Of a stretch of DNA of 64,000 nucleotides, positions 1-10,679 are shown in pieces. The stretch covers positions 154,180 to 218,179 of the forward strand of contig SNVD02005050.1 of assembly GCA_013180625.2 (NCBI GenBank), written 5' to 3'. The notes beneath the pieces were generated by a model that searched no databases, had not been told where the DNA came from, and saw nothing but the letters and a program-made list of their open reading frames with translations. A program made the translations under genes and the position numbers. Numbering within the stretch: position 1 is the stretch's first letter; each line of letters opens with the position of its first letter. This stretch comes from Boswellia sacra. Taxonomy: Eukaryota; Streptophyta; Magnoliopsida; Sapindales; Burseraceae.

Positions 1-1812
1 AAAGGGATAAGCATGATTAGATCCTCGGTGATGACATGGCTGTGGATCGACCCGTTGTCATCCCACGTGTAGATGACTTTACTAGGGTAAACCTGAAGAT
101 CACTGATCACATGACCAATTGGAGCAGCTAGGGTAGCTGAAGATGCTGGAGGAGAGGTGGCTACTGAGCCACTATAGAAAGAGAAGCTGAAGTACTTGTA
201 CCTGAAGAGGAGGCTCTCGATCCCTTCCCACGACGAACAGAATAACTACATGGGTGACTAGACACTGCTAGAGGATGAAGAATGTCAACAGTAGATCAGC
301 TGGGCCTGGTATACAATAAGGCAGCTCAAGCCCATTTGACATAAGGAGTCGATCTCAATGGGAACTCGATTGTACTTAAGTGAAACCCAATCGTGTAGAC
401 CAATACCTTTGGCTCCATAGCCAAGTCGGCTGAAGCAATGAGAAAAACCGGTGGCAGAGGAGGAACCAAATAGTGTGTTGGGCCCTTAAACCAATCGCAT
501 ATGCGATCACCCAGCCACCATCATGTTGTTCATGCAAGGAAGGAAGATGCAATAGAAATTGAAAGGGGTAGCAATTCATATAGCTGTAGACTAGTTCTCC
601 TCGAGTCCCTACCACTCATAATAAATCTGCAAAAAACTAAAAAAGGCAAGGTAAGAATATCGTATAAATGAAATATTGGCAATAATTTCTTTGTTACCTT
701 GTCCCAGGTCAACATGTAAATGTAATCACAAAAGAAGTCTAGCTCTTGAGATCTCTCGATCTCCTCACGGCGTGCAACCTACCGCTTCATCCGAGGGAAA
801 GAATAATCCTTAGTAGCAGGAAGAGAAGATAGTAGAACTCCCAACTCATATGCCCACATCTATTATGGGTGATACAGAATCAGAAAAGGGAGTCATAACG
901 ATAAAACACGAAGGTATCAGAAAGAAAGAAGTTATCTCAATAAGTGCAGCAAATCTAGGAACCCTGACAATGCCTCGACAAGCTTGATCTAAGCCAAAAT
1001 ATAAGTGACCGAGAGCAACGCGACCCTAGTCAAAATATTTCACTGGATCAAGATCTTGGAGGGTAGGAAGTAAAGTCAAAGCCATGGTGTTTGACGTATT
1101 GGAGAAGAGCGTCATACCCAATAGATAAACTATGAAGTTGCGAGCATACCGATCCACCTCGACAGGAGTCAGTTGGACCTATGTTTCCAATATTCATGCA
1201 AGGGAGCATATCGAATAGAAACATTATTCTTGACCTTCACCCTACACCCAAGAAGATCTTGGATTAATTTATGTTGATCCACTGAGTTCGTAATATTGAT
1301 ATTAATAGGAATTGGATCACCATCGCATTGAAGGTCGGTCAAGGCGACAATGTCCAAAGGCATAATAGTCATCTCACCGAGCGAAAGATGGAATGTGTGG
1401 GCCGTATCCATCCACCTCTCCCACAAAGTGGCTAATACCCGACGATCAGTGTACCATTGAGCATGCAGAAGACAAGTGATGAACTCATATTAACCAGTAT
1501 CAATGATCCTTCTCTTTACTGCATCATTCTCTATATCTAAGAACCAACTACGGGCTCTAGAAAATGCCCCACACATCATGTTCTTATGATGGTCCTAAAG
1601 CAAGAAATTGAAGTCTCTACATGAATGCAAGCCTAAATACATTTGAAAAAAATAGTAAAGGCAAGATATGAAGAGACTAAGTATCGGATTTATTATGTGC
1701 AAAGCCATGTCATAGACAGTTGGCACTCCTTGTCTCTTCAGAGACCCCTCAATGTTGATTTCTAGACCAGATTAGACTCGTTTAGGCCAAGGTGGATTGG
1801 ATGACCTACCAT
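1..1812 (-). pseudogene. Plant-mobile-domain (PMD, MAIN-like) antisense gene, degenerate
   Basis: Read on the minus strand, a start codon at 1812 opens MVGHPIHLGLNES, which parallels the start of the gene at 16600 (MADHQVHLNLNE). The best-preserved part is 1169-1426. It reads HTFHLSLGEMTIMPLDIVAL, the conserved core of the plant mobile domain shared by MAIN-LIKE proteins and several transposons. A putative intron lies near 1570-1700, in the same place as in the 16.6 kb copy (acceptor context catgtag before agacttc). Stops and frameshifts interrupt the rest, so it is a pseudogene. PMD proteins are linked to silencing and transposon biology; what this copy did inside a retrotransposon is unknown. 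Its position and antisense direction match the gene at 16600-18729, which supports an element-borne rather than a host locus. Confidence 0.6.
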
Positions 1813-1929
1813 TAGAAAGAAGAAGTTTAGACGAACATGTAAGAAAAAACAGGAAGCGAATCGGATGAAAAACGAAAAAGTTAGGCACGAATGAACACCC
1901 GAATGGAGGAATGGGCTTTATAGAAACCC

Positions 1930-2150
1930 CTAACCGCCGACCGGCAGTCAGATAGCTGGGCGGATATTGACCAACTGCCAGGCGATAGTTAGATAGCTAG
2001 GAAAGAGAGAAAAAGAAAAAGAAAGAAAGAAAAAAAAAGAAAAAGAAACACAAAAAAGGAAAAAAGAAAGAAAGAAAGAGCCAAAAAAAAAAAAGAGAAA
2101 AACAAGAAAAATAGAGAGAAAAGAAGAGAAAAAGAGGAGGATCTTAAGAC
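1930..2150 (-). promoter_or_regulatory. Putative promoter of the antisense PMD gene: pyrimidine tract plus GGCGGCTATCTGA-like repeats
   Basis: Read on the minus strand, about 140 bases of almost pure pyrimidine (1999-2140) are followed by degenerate copies of a motif such as cgcccagctatctgac. A TATA-like tctataaagccc then lies about 110 bases before the PMD start. The same motif occurs upstream of the TATA box in family-B LTRs (8236-8330, 49530-49650). Promoter function is inferred from this position and likeness. The long Phe/Ser-rich reading frames across the tract are composition artefacts. Confidence 0.4.
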
Positions 2151-2569
2151 ACTTCCAAATGGAATCGGTGACAATTACTTGATAATGACAGTGGTTTAAC
2201 AACTCATAAGGAAAGAAGAGCAACCTTAGTTGATAGAATCTTCAATTGGAATCACATGGAAGAATTCCTCCAGATACTAAAAAGCAATCTGTAGAAGAAC
2301 ACACGAAACAAGGTAAAAATTTGAATTAATTTTTACATCATCAAGAAATTTTTTTTAATTTTGCAGGAACTTGCAAAAACAAATTTTTCATGTTAGGATA
2401 GATGTTTTATTAGTGGGCCAAAAATGTTGGAGATTATTTTCAACACAAAATACATTGTGCTATTTATAGTTGACTGTAACTATTAAATTATATAACCTTT
2501 CTATGCATACGTGATGATCCTTTAGTTGCACACTTTACTTTGTGATTCATCGCTACGTATTGTGTTTAG

Positions 2570-3520
2570 GCCACCAAATACCTCTCAGTTGCAGGATTTG
2601 GTGCCAAGTTGCTTGGAGTTTTTGGAAATGGCATGGTGCAGTCTTTTATTGATGCAAGTACCTTAGTTCCATCAGGTAAGCATGAAAAATCATGTGCCAT
2701 GGTAGGATCCGTGATGTATTTTTATGAAATTATTTGCTACTTGCACTTTTATGGGCTATGGGCTGCTTGTTTAGATTTCTTTTTTCTCTCTCAGTAATTT
2801 ATTATCTATTGAGCAAAGTAGGCTTTCAATGGTTTATAGGCGGAAACATCTAAACTAGCTACAGCCTTCTTGCAATTTCATCTATAAATAAAATCAACCC
2901 TTACAATTTGGTGCTTTTACTTTCTTTTTGAGAGCTTAATATTCCTCTTAATTGTATAGTTCTTATTGAACTTGCCTTTAATTTTATTTAGAAACCTTTT
3001 ACTAACTTCCTCATCTATTTATAAGTGTCTTATTTCAATTGACTGAATAAGAACTAGAACACAAAAATTGTTCTCATGCAATTCAAGTATTTAAATTCAA
3101 GTTTGTCAGTGACCTCGTACCTCTCTACTGACATGGTTTTAATCCATTCTCATTCCTTGGCAGACATGAGAAATCCAAAGCTTGCTGCTAAAATTGCAAA
3201 ACAACTGCACAAATTCCATCAAGTGGAAATTCCAGGTTCTAAAGAACCTCAGTTATGGAATGATATCTCCAAGTTTTTTTAGAAAGGTTCGCTTCTGATT
3301 TATGATTAGGCAGCCATCATAAATAAAACGGTCTAAATTCCTTTCAATTGTTTGTCACTGTTTTTGAATTAAATGTCTTTCATAGCATGTTATTGATATC
3401 TTGTCTGAGTTGCCTCCTCTTGTTACAGCATCTACTCTTAAATTTGATGATATTGAGAAGCAAAGGATATATGAGAAAATTTCATTCAAGGAAATTCAAA
3501 AAGAAGTTGCTGAGCTCAAG
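2570..3520 (+). pseudogene. Ethanolamine kinase gene fragment (three exons)
   Basis: Three exons with canonical splice sites are visible: 2570-2675 (acceptor tttag, donor gtaag), 3164 to about 3286 (acceptor ttggcag), and 3429-3520 (acceptor gttacag, donor gtaatc). They encode pieces such as AGFGAKLLGVFGNGMVQSF, KQLHKFHQVEIPGSKEPQLW and KFDDIEKQRIYEKISF. These are characteristic of the N-terminal half of plant ethanolamine kinase, which phosphorylates ethanolamine in phosphatidylethanolamine synthesis. The C-terminal half with the catalytic choline-kinase motifs is absent. The second exon ends in a stop (ttttttag) where the family has a Glu codon. Introns are kept, so the capture was at DNA level. 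It lies inside the CACTA remnant and cannot make a working kinase. Confidence 0.8.
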
Positions 3521-3880
3521 GTAATCTCTGTGTGTCTTGAGCCTGTAATTTTTCTAAAGTTTGTTTTCATTAACGTATTTAGTGGAATTTTTCTGAAGTT
3601 GGTTTATAAAAATCTCTTTGTGTGTAACTGATGAGAGATCATGTGGAAAATATTCTGCTAATTGATTGTATCCTGATTTTTTTTTTTGGAATGAGGGAAA
3701 AAACTTGCTGTTTATGCTGTTGGGACGAGCTATTAATTCTGATTTGTTTGAATATTTTGTTTTCGGATGATCTTTTAGTCTGGGTAGTACGACTGGATTT
3801 TGCATTAGAGTGTAGCATTTGTTCGCATGAAGATTGAGTAGTAGAGGTTGTGCTGAGAGATTGGAAGCTATAAAAGAAAA

Positions 3881-4020
3881 ATGTCTTCTGCAAACAAGGC
3901 TGACCGGAAGGCAACCTTAGAGGCAGCCTCATGTATGTTCAATGTTGTCACGTTTGTTGGGATTATCATTGTCAATAAAGCTTTGATGGCTAATTATGGT
4001 TTTAGTTTTGGTACATCCTT
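3881..4020 (+). pseudogene. Nucleotide-sugar/triose-phosphate translocator family, first-exon fragment
   Basis: An ATG at 3881 opens [20 protein letters not shown], followed by [20 protein letters not shown]. This is the N-terminus and first membrane helix of a plant nucleotide-sugar or sugar-phosphate transporter of the TPT/NST family (Golgi or plastid membrane antiporters). Homology ends soon after GFSFGTS, about residue 46. The later helices and the substrate-binding region are absent. The reading frame continues into low-complexity Phe-rich sequence that is not part of the family. It is one of several unrelated exons in a row inside the CACTA remnant. The subfamily cannot be settled from so short a piece. 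Confidence 0.6.
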
Positions 4021-4113
4021 GAAACTTTATTTTCCACAAAATTTTTTTATCATTTTTTTCTGTTGCATTACTCTTTATTTTATTGTTTTTTATTTTCGCT
4101 CCAATGGTTTAGT

Positions 4114-5255
4114 GTCTGTCCTTCATTTTGTTGAATTAATATCTTTTTCTGCCCACACATTACAACTTAAAGTTTAGTTGTTCTTATTTATTCTTTAGCA
4201 TTACAATGATTTGGTCCTTCGGGTAGATGTCAAATGGTATTGGGAGACCTTATTTCTTATAGTTTTGTACATGTTTTTTGCTGATACTCGTGAGATTGCA
4301 GAAGCCTCCTTCATTCCTTCAGATTAAGTTCTCTTGGCTGCGGTGTTCACTAATTGAAATCTGTTTTATCAAAGTCAATCTTAAGGTTGCATCTGTTTTT
4401 GTTAATAAGTGAAAATCCCTTTCACATTTATTAGATTTGCTTTTATCCTATACTCACTCTGTTCGCTTTATTCCTTTGCTATGTCAATAATGCCTTTATT
4501 TTTGCTTCTTTATTTGAATCGGCTGTGTGGTCTGCTTATCTTATTAATCTATTAAGTATAATTTTCTATAGCAAAGCAAGAGAGCATCCAGATCAGTAGA
4601 ATAGTATTTCTTGACTATGATTATATGTGTAAAGCTAGATGTTCAAGTTTTAGTATCTGATGACAGCATATATTTGCATTAAGTAGATGTTCATATCTGT
4701 TTCTGAGTGTAATTTTTTTTTTTGCTGATAAATTTTGCTTCTAATTAATTAAGCTTCTTCATTAAAAAAGAGGAGAGATATTTTAATCTCATGGTGTCAG
4801 GTTTAAATCTGAAACTTATATGGTTCTGATGTGCTACCATTCTTTGAGGATTTTAACATGATGCTTAATTACTCCCGTGTTGTTTGAATGGACTGTCTTC
4901 TGAAGTTTGCATCTCTTGCTAGATTTTTGTAATTTATTTTTGTGATTACATAGGTGTCATACTTAATGAATTCCTATTTGGGTACATTGAACCCCTATGC
5001 TTTACTGGGTATTTCGATTTGCTAGCATTTTCGGATCCTGATGTGCTTTGATCTACCAAACAGTTTAAGGAGGCAACATATTCTGAGGCTGTCATTCTTT
5101 CCACTACTGCTGATGATTTGGTCCTTTGGGCAGATGTCCAATGGTCTTGGGAGACCTTATTTCTTATGGTTTTGTACATGTTTTTTGCTGATGATTTATT
5201 CATTTTGCTGAATTAATATCTTTTTCTGCCCTCACATTACAACTTAAAGTTTAGA
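4114..5255. repeat. Swapped pair of duplicated segments inside the CACTA remnant
   Basis: Two blocks each occur twice, in opposite order. Block 1 (ttgaattaatatctttttct and onward, to acttaaagtttag) is at about 4128-4180 and 5203-5255. Block 2 (gatttggtccttcgggtaga and onward, to ttttttgctgat) is at about 4206-4287 and 5113-5190. In the first copy block 1 precedes block 2; in the second it follows. This suggests duplication plus rearrangement. Between them, 4290-5100, I recognise no gene. Confidence 0.6.
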
Positions 5256-6482
5256 GCTCCAATGGTTTAGAGCTCCAATGGTTTGTGGCTGAGTCTTTGG
5301 CATGATGCTTTTTCATTTCTAATCTAGAGTTATACTTCAACGTTCTGCATCAATGAATAGAGTTAGAAAAGAGTATCTAACTTGCTTAGAAGGTCTTAAT
5401 TTTTTGAACTTAAGGAAGATTTTGTAAAGCATTAGCTTGTAGAATTCCAATTGAAGCTTGACTCAATTCTCTGTTTTTTTCTTTTTCTTTGTTATTGAAT
5501 TCTTTTCATGGGTAAGAAACTTTTTTCATTACTCTATTAGCCTTCATCTTGAATATTCCTTCCCACTAGTATCTTCAGAAGCTCTCCTATTTATTTTCAG
5601 CCTTTAAACACAAAAAATTGGCAACCTTGACTGAACAGGTCCATAAATCAATAGTTGCTGATATGAGTAACGCAGAAACTTTCTGGTCAGAATTTAAAAA
5701 ATATAATCCTTTTATGTCAAATTAATATATGATGTTTTAGTTTTTTTTTCTTTTGAGTAGGGGAATTATTGGAGACATTTTACTTAAATCATTTGATTAG
5801 TTCTCTTTCAATTTATTGGTACTTTATTAGGAATTATGATCAATTTCAAAAGTAAGGTTGAGAGGTTTGAAAGTCAAAATAAGTACTGCTAGGAACATGT
5901 ATGCATCGCAACAGTTTGCTACAATCACATGATACTTAATAATTTGCAAAGATACTAAGAACTGTCATCCAGTGATGTATACCATACAATTATGGAAAAT
6001 TACCAAGTTCTTTTGTCTGCTGTGTTGTCATAGTTCTCCCTTGCACAAAAACCCTTCCTTGCTCTTGATAAACTCAAATTATTGTTGCTTCTGTCGTCAT
6101 CCATCAGATTCCAAGTACCTTGATCAATGCTTCCAATCGGGGGATCGAATTGATTATGGATAAAATAAAATATATAGAATATATTAGAAAATAGAATCTC
6201 CATCAGTGCAATGCCCTGAGCACTAATCTTTTGGTGAATATCCATGTATTTCAAAACTTTTATTCTATGATTCATATGTATAAATCTTCTTTGACTTCTA
6301 CATCAATTGATTTTCATTTTTGTTTTGAGTGGAAGAATGGGTATAGGGATGACATTGATACTAGTTCAAAGTATATTATCTGGTGAATGTGTATGACAGA
6401 TCATGTGTAGGGTGTGTGCCTGTATGATTGATAACTATGGATTGTATATATTCCCTCTTGATGATTTGTCTTTTCTTGCAAG
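5256..6482. other. Intergenic/intron-like AT-rich stretch of the CACTA remnant
   Basis: No gene is recognised. The sequence has the T-rich composition of plant introns. A short open stretch at 5628-5690 (gcaaccttgactgaacag and onward) could be a further exon of a captured gene, but I cannot identify it. Confidence 0.4.
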
Positions 6483-6729
6483 TATTCTAGCTTGTTTGGA
6501 TGGATACATGAATACTGCAATGGAGCAAACAGAAGAATACGTGAATGGCCAGCTGAAAAATAAGTATGGTGATGCGTTCATTCGAGGAAATAATGGTACT
6601 AGTTATAGCATTATATTATTGTCATTACAAGTAATAATCATTTGTTCTAGCAATAATTGGGTGTTTCATTTCTTTTATGCAGTTATCTATGTTAGCACAT
6701 CAAAGAGGACATTAGCAAATGGGGCTTAA
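6483..6729 (+). pseudogene. LSM6: LSM6 (U6 snRNA-associated Sm-like protein) 3' gene fragment
   Basis: The exon at 6483-6595 encodes ILACLDGYMNTAMEQTEEYV followed by NGQLKNKYGDAFIRGNN. After a short intron (donor at 6596, acceptor atgcag ending at 6682), the exon at 6683-6729 encodes VIYVSTSKRTLANGA and a stop. Together these are the C-terminal half of LSM6, a subunit of the LSm1-7 (mRNA decay) and LSm2-8 (U6 snRNA, splicing) rings. It includes most of the Sm1/Sm2 fold and the natural C-terminus. The first exon(s), with the start codon and the GKPVVVKL-type strand, are missing. Splice sites and phase are intact, so this is a genomic fragment caught by the CACTA element. It is unlikely to be functional alone. 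Confidence 0.85.
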
Positions 6730-7034
6730 TTTCCATTGCAATTTTATTGTTCATCAGCAGTTAAGCTTTTGCTAATTAGTTTGTTTCCATAATCATATGA
6801 ATAATTTTGGAAGTAAGAATGTAGTGGTAACCTGTCCAACTTGTCAAAATAGTAAGACTTTTTTTTGAGTATTCAGTGTATGGTATGGGATGAAGTGTCA
6901 AATGCTTGATTTTAAAGGCAACTAGAATACGACGATTCTGTTCGTTAGCGTTTTTGGCTGAGTTGATGATTCTAAACGATTCTGTTCGTTCGTTAGTGTC
7001 AAATGTTTGATAATATGTTTTTGACTGAGTTGCA
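6730..7034. repeat. Spacer with a short imperfect direct repeat
   Basis: No gene. Two near-identical stretches, about 6935-6966 and 6977-7034, share gattctgttcgtt and then tttttg(g/a)ctgagttg. The second runs into the splice acceptor of the next exon, so the local duplication may be a by-product of fragment capture. Confidence 0.5.
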
Positions 7035-7284
7035 GGTAAGGATATGGGAAATACCTGTCCTCGACAAGTTGCAATATCTGCACAGCCTCTTGTATGCTGT
7101 GTTTCCTGTGATTAAGCAGATCCAACAGATACAGTGCTATGAAGTGGAACTGGAAAAAAAGCTTCGTGGTAAAAAACTCAATTATTGAATTTTTCTGCAT
7201 ATAACACTTGCGCATAATTTGACAATTTTGCAACTATTTTCCAGGCAATGAAATTGAACTTGTTAGGGCAAAATTGAATGCATG
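7035..7284 (+). pseudogene. JMJ25/IBM1-like lysine demethylase gene fragment (two exons)
   Basis: The exon at 7035 to about 7168 (acceptor gttgcag, donor gtaaaa) encodes VLDKLQYLHSLLYAVFPVIK and QIQQIQCYEVELEKKLR. The exon from 7245 (acceptor ttccag) continues GNEIELVRAKLNA before a TGA. Phase is preserved across the splice (cgt g / gc aat). This matches the region just before the Cys-rich zinc-finger part of plant JmjC histone H3K9 demethylases of the JMJ25/IBM1 group. The zinc finger and the JmjC catalytic domain are absent, so it is only a fragment. It is the fourth unrelated gene piece inside the CACTA remnant. The family is assigned from remembered similarity; the exact paralogue is uncertain. 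Confidence 0.65.
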
Positions 7285-7984
7285 AATTTTAATATGGACA
7301 GAAATGCTTCTTACTTCTGAGTTCTTAAAATATGCACTTCAGAATTAGTCTTTTTAATTTTAATATGGATAGAAATGCTTCTTACTGCACGTACACATGC
7401 AATGTTTTATTGCCAAGAATGATGCTAGAAATTTTGGTGTTTCTCACTATGAAAAATTTGCTGCAGTGAATGCTCAGCTTGATGATTCACTTTAATGTTT
7501 TTCTGTAGATCATGGACCAGTAAAATAATTTTCTTCTCAAGCATATATCATGTGGCTATCTGTGAGTCAAAAAAGTACAAGTTACTGAAGTTTGTTGTGA
7601 ATAATCACCATTTTTTAGCATAGATTCTCTAGGAAATTTATGTGACAGTAATGCTTTATTTATCATTTCCTTACTCATTTATGTTTGTATAAGAGTTTAT
7701 CTCCAATGGAATTAGGTATGAAATCTCATGTACTAATTCATGTTTTTAATCTGGTTACCTCTGAATTACAAATTATCTTTACCACTAGTTGCAATAACTG
7801 ATTTGTCATAATGGCAAATATTGTGTTGCTAATTGCTTACAAAAAAAGTTCATTTAACATTCCAAATTATTATCTTATTTTACTTTTATTGGAAACTTAG
7901 GAGTTTTATGAGAAATTTATTTAATGTGACAAATGATACAAATTATGAATTTTTAAAATTTTTTAAAATACTTATTTTATATAT
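7285..7984. other. AT-rich interior of the CACTA remnant, no gene recognised
   Basis: No coding homology is seen. The phrase taatatggacagaaatgctt occurs twice with one difference (about 7291 and 7360), a small local duplication. The rest is intron-like AT-rich sequence. Confidence 0.4.
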
Positions 7985-8232
7985 TAATTTTTTTTAAATA
8001 CTTGGCGGTTAAAAACTGTCAAGTATATTTTTTTTTAATTTTTAGACCCATTATACTTGGCGGTCTTCGACCGCCAAGTATAGTCATAATCATATTTGGC
8101 ACTTTGACCGACCGCCAAATATAGTCAAATTGATTATATTTGGCGGTGCCATTGGTGGCGCTTTTAAGACCGCCAAATATATACATATTTGACGGTCAAA
8201 GACTGCCAAATATGATCATTTTTCTTGTAGTG
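7985..8232 (-). repeat. CACTA right terminus with subterminal repeats
   Basis: Multiple direct and inverted copies of a short core (tacttggcggt / accgccaagta and tatttggcggt / accgccaaatat) cover 8000-8210. They end in ttttcttgtagtg, the inverted CACTACAAGAAAA terminus. Subterminal arrays of this kind are where En/Spm-type transposase binds. At least four hairpin-forming pairs are visible. Confidence 0.85.
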
Positions 8233-9890
8233 AGAAATTGACCGATCGGCCATCAGATAGCCGCCCAGCTATTGGCCAATGGTCAGGTATCCATCAAATG
8301 GTCGCCCGACTATCTGGAGATGGTCGTCTGACCCTCTTTGGTTTATTTTCAAAAGTTGGCTTGAAAAACTTCCTTTTTCATCTTTATGCCTATCCTATAT
8401 AAACCCATCCCTCTCACTTTGCAATTCACACCAATTGTCGAATACAATAATCTCTTTCTCCCTCTGGAATATACGATCAAGAATTTGAGAAGTCTTTTCC
8501 AATATACTTTTTTAGGCATTCTATTGCTCTAAACCCATAAAGGGTGCATCTTCAGAACATAATTCTTTCCTCCATCCTATTTTCTATTTTATTTTTCTTG
8601 CTTAGAAAAAGCATGTTTAGGGTTTTACTTTTATGCTTAGGAGCATTACTAGGGCTATTATGAATTGTTCTAACCCAATTTATTTTGCAAGATGGATAAG
8701 CATGTTGAGGTAAGTCCGTAAACTTTCTTTTCTCAGAATCATGCTAGGAAAACTTACTTACTTTGATGAATGATAGGAACTAGCATAGAATTGGTAAAAT
8801 TACTATTTTGCCCTTGAATGCTATGATTGGTGATTGTTTGAATTAGGCTAGGATATGCCATGAATGATATGTTAGTCTAGAAATACCATGAATATTTGAT
8901 GTGAATTATGCTAGAATAGCTATAGGTGGAATTACCATTATAGAATTTATCAAAATCTAGGCTAGAATACCATGATATTAGATTATGACTTTGTTTGATC
9001 GTTTATGAATGTATCATGATTAGAAGTGTGTATGATGCCATGAAGTTATGGTGGACTCACATTTATGGGGAGGGACCATCACTTAGAAAAAATATTCTAA
9101 TACATGAATGTATGGAATGTTTTATTTTTATTGTTGAATAACAAATGTTGTAATCCTCTCCCCTTCCCCTATGAATGACAAAAATGTAATCTATTCTCCT
9201 CCCTCTTTCTTTGTACGAATATACAACCGTCATTGATTAAATAATCACCTCAAATGCTTAACAAAGATAAAAATGAAAATGTGTGCATAAAATGAACAAT
9301 GCTAAGCGGACTAAGTAACATCATGAGCTATTCCTATTTGGTATTTCTCAAGTGGAGGCTAGATTCATATCGGGATGAGTTGAAAGGCTCGTACCTAACT
9401 TCCCGAACCCATCTCTGAATGGATGAAGGTGGTTTAGGTCCCGAAGCAAGGGATCGGATTGCCCCCATTCATTCCTAATTGAATAATTGGGTGGCGACTC
9501 CTTTCTCCAGACTTGCCCATGACTCTTTTATGTTCCCTTAAGTCTCGAAAAAGGCTTTAACACAGTGTTGTGGTTGTAAACGCTCTAGCAGGATGATAGC
9601 CTTGTTCACACAATGTAAGTTATTTTTATTTGGTATACCAAAGTCGAGACCAGATTTTGATCTAGGTGAGGTGAATAGCTCGTACCTCAGTTCTCGTACC
9701 CATCTCTGAGGGGATAAGGGTAGTTTAGGTGCTGAAGTGAGGGATCGGATTGCCCCCATCCATTCCAAATTGAATAAATAGGTCGTAACTCCATTTCTCT
9801 GGACATGCCTATAGCTCGTTGTGTTCCCTTCTGACTCAAAAGAGGTGTTGTGGTCGCAAACGCTCTGGCGAGATGAAAGCTCAATTCATA
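8233..9890 (+). repeat. Family-B LTR (plus strand), 5' part lost to the CACTA element
   Basis: It aligns with the LTRs at 11702-13654, 28190-30094 and 48028-49986. It starts inside U3 at agaaattg, where the CACTA element ends. The first roughly 340 bases of the LTR (starting TGTAGACA in other copies) are absent. It contains the degenerate U3 repeats (8240-8330), a TATA box tatataaa at 8396-8403, and ends ...gctcaattcata, directly before a primer-binding site. It serves as 5' LTR for the gag remnant downstream. It reads as untranslated LTR with no gene. Confidence 0.8.
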
Positions 9891-9891
9891 G

Positions 9892-9909
9892 TGGCGACTC
9901 CACTAGGGA
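9892..9909 (+). other. Primer-binding site of the plus-strand family-B element
   Basis: tggcgactccactaggga lies one base after the LTR end. It starts with the obligatory TGG, complementary to a tRNA CCA end. It matches the PBS type used by Tat/Ogre-lineage elements, which is usually assigned to tRNA-Arg (assignment from memory). Confidence 0.75.
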
Positions 9910-10679
9910 TAAGAGAAGTTGATTTCAATTGGGATAACAAGTTATAGTCCTTTATGTTGATAGTTTGAGTCCTTGCATCACTATACTTTACACACAATGA
10001 GTTTAGACTACCTAAATTAGTCGTGTGGTATTGGCATGCGAAGTTTTTGACTCTATTGGCCCTTTAGATGACTCATGTTTATGTCACCACTTTTGAGCAC
10101 GTATCATTGAATTGGTATAAAAAGAGACCGACTCAAGGAGACATCTCTTACTCGAAGGAACCCAAACCATCGGACCCTTAAAACTTAAGCTCATATAGAT
10201 GAATCTAGAAATTTTCAATAGGATAATGTCTTAAACGCATGTCGAAATGCATGTCCATGGATGTAAATTTGACATGATTGCAATAATGTCGACTCAAACC
10301 TCATGGAACCATGAACGGATTCCATGTGTCAAATAAACCCATAAGAACAAAATGGGGGTATGTGCCACGAGTTAAGGTCATTATGACATTGAGAGCCATG
10401 TTATGATAATCATGAAGAATCCAACATCAAATTGAATGTTAGAATTAGGAGAAAGAATCTCACATTCTGACATTCCATCATGGTGACTAGGGAATGAGGC
10501 TAAAAATCCTAAGAAAAGAGACTTGACCTCACATGTGTAGGAGGAATAAAGTTGGAAGATTGAAAGTCTTTCTATGTCCTTGTATAAGTGTGTATCATAT
10601 CATGCATACATGCATGCATGTATGGCATTAACACCTCTGTTTTGCAACCATTATAGCTTAGGTTAGACAATGTGGTCGT
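9910..10679 (+). other. Untranslated leader of the plus-strand family-B element
   Basis: No reading frame of note. It matches, in the opposite orientation, the leader at 27430-28165, including the region around atgcatgcatgtatgg just before gag. It likely held packaging signals. Confidence 0.6.

Larger units (their letters stand above)
1..2385 (+). mobile_element. 3' internal part of a Tat-type Ty3/gypsy element (family B), truncated
   Basis: This segment matches, in inverted orientation, the 3' internal region of the family-B element at 11702-30094. It holds an antisense PMD gene, then a long purine tract, then a stretch ending in tttttgcaagttcctg (reverse strand) that recurs near 51120. The window edge cuts it on the left. 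On the right, homology stops at about 2386 where CACTA-derived DNA begins, so the rest of its 3' region and the start of its LTR are missing. The orientation is inferred from the complete copy, where the PMD gene runs opposite to gag-pol. The boundary is good to roughly 10 bases. Confidence 0.65.
2386..8232 (-). mobile_element. CACTA (En/Spm-like) transposon remnant carrying host gene fragments
   Basis: The right end is diagnostic: 8221-8232 is the reverse complement of CACTACAAGAAA, the classic CACTA terminus. It is preceded by about 240 bases of subterminal repeats. Beyond 8232 the sequence is the middle of a family-B LTR U3, so the element inserted there. No matching CACTACAAGAAA end is seen on the left; family-B homology simply stops at about 2386, so the left end was probably deleted along with LTR sequence. 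No transposase is recognisable. The interior is AT-rich with intron-bearing pieces of at least four unrelated genes on the plus strand, the pattern of a gene-capturing (Pack-type) CACTA. Whether every part of 2386-7984 belongs to the CACTA is inferred. Confidence 0.65.

Noticed and set aside
1948..2223. Phe/Ser-rich frames on the minus strand that look like membrane proteins
   Set aside because: They translate a purine/pyrimidine tract. Two frames are open only because of composition, and the tract is conserved as DNA in other copies, not as protein.
4946..5203. 85-residue minus-strand frame in the CACTA remnant
   Set aside because: No recognisable homology. It overlaps the duplicated blocks and is likely chance.
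2570..7284. A single host gene spanning 2.5-7.3 kb
   Set aside because: Exons come from four unrelated protein families, each incomplete, with stops between them.
7985..8232. CRISPR-like array or satellite
   Set aside because: Repeats are inverted as well as direct and end in the CACTA terminus; this is a plant transposon subterminal region.
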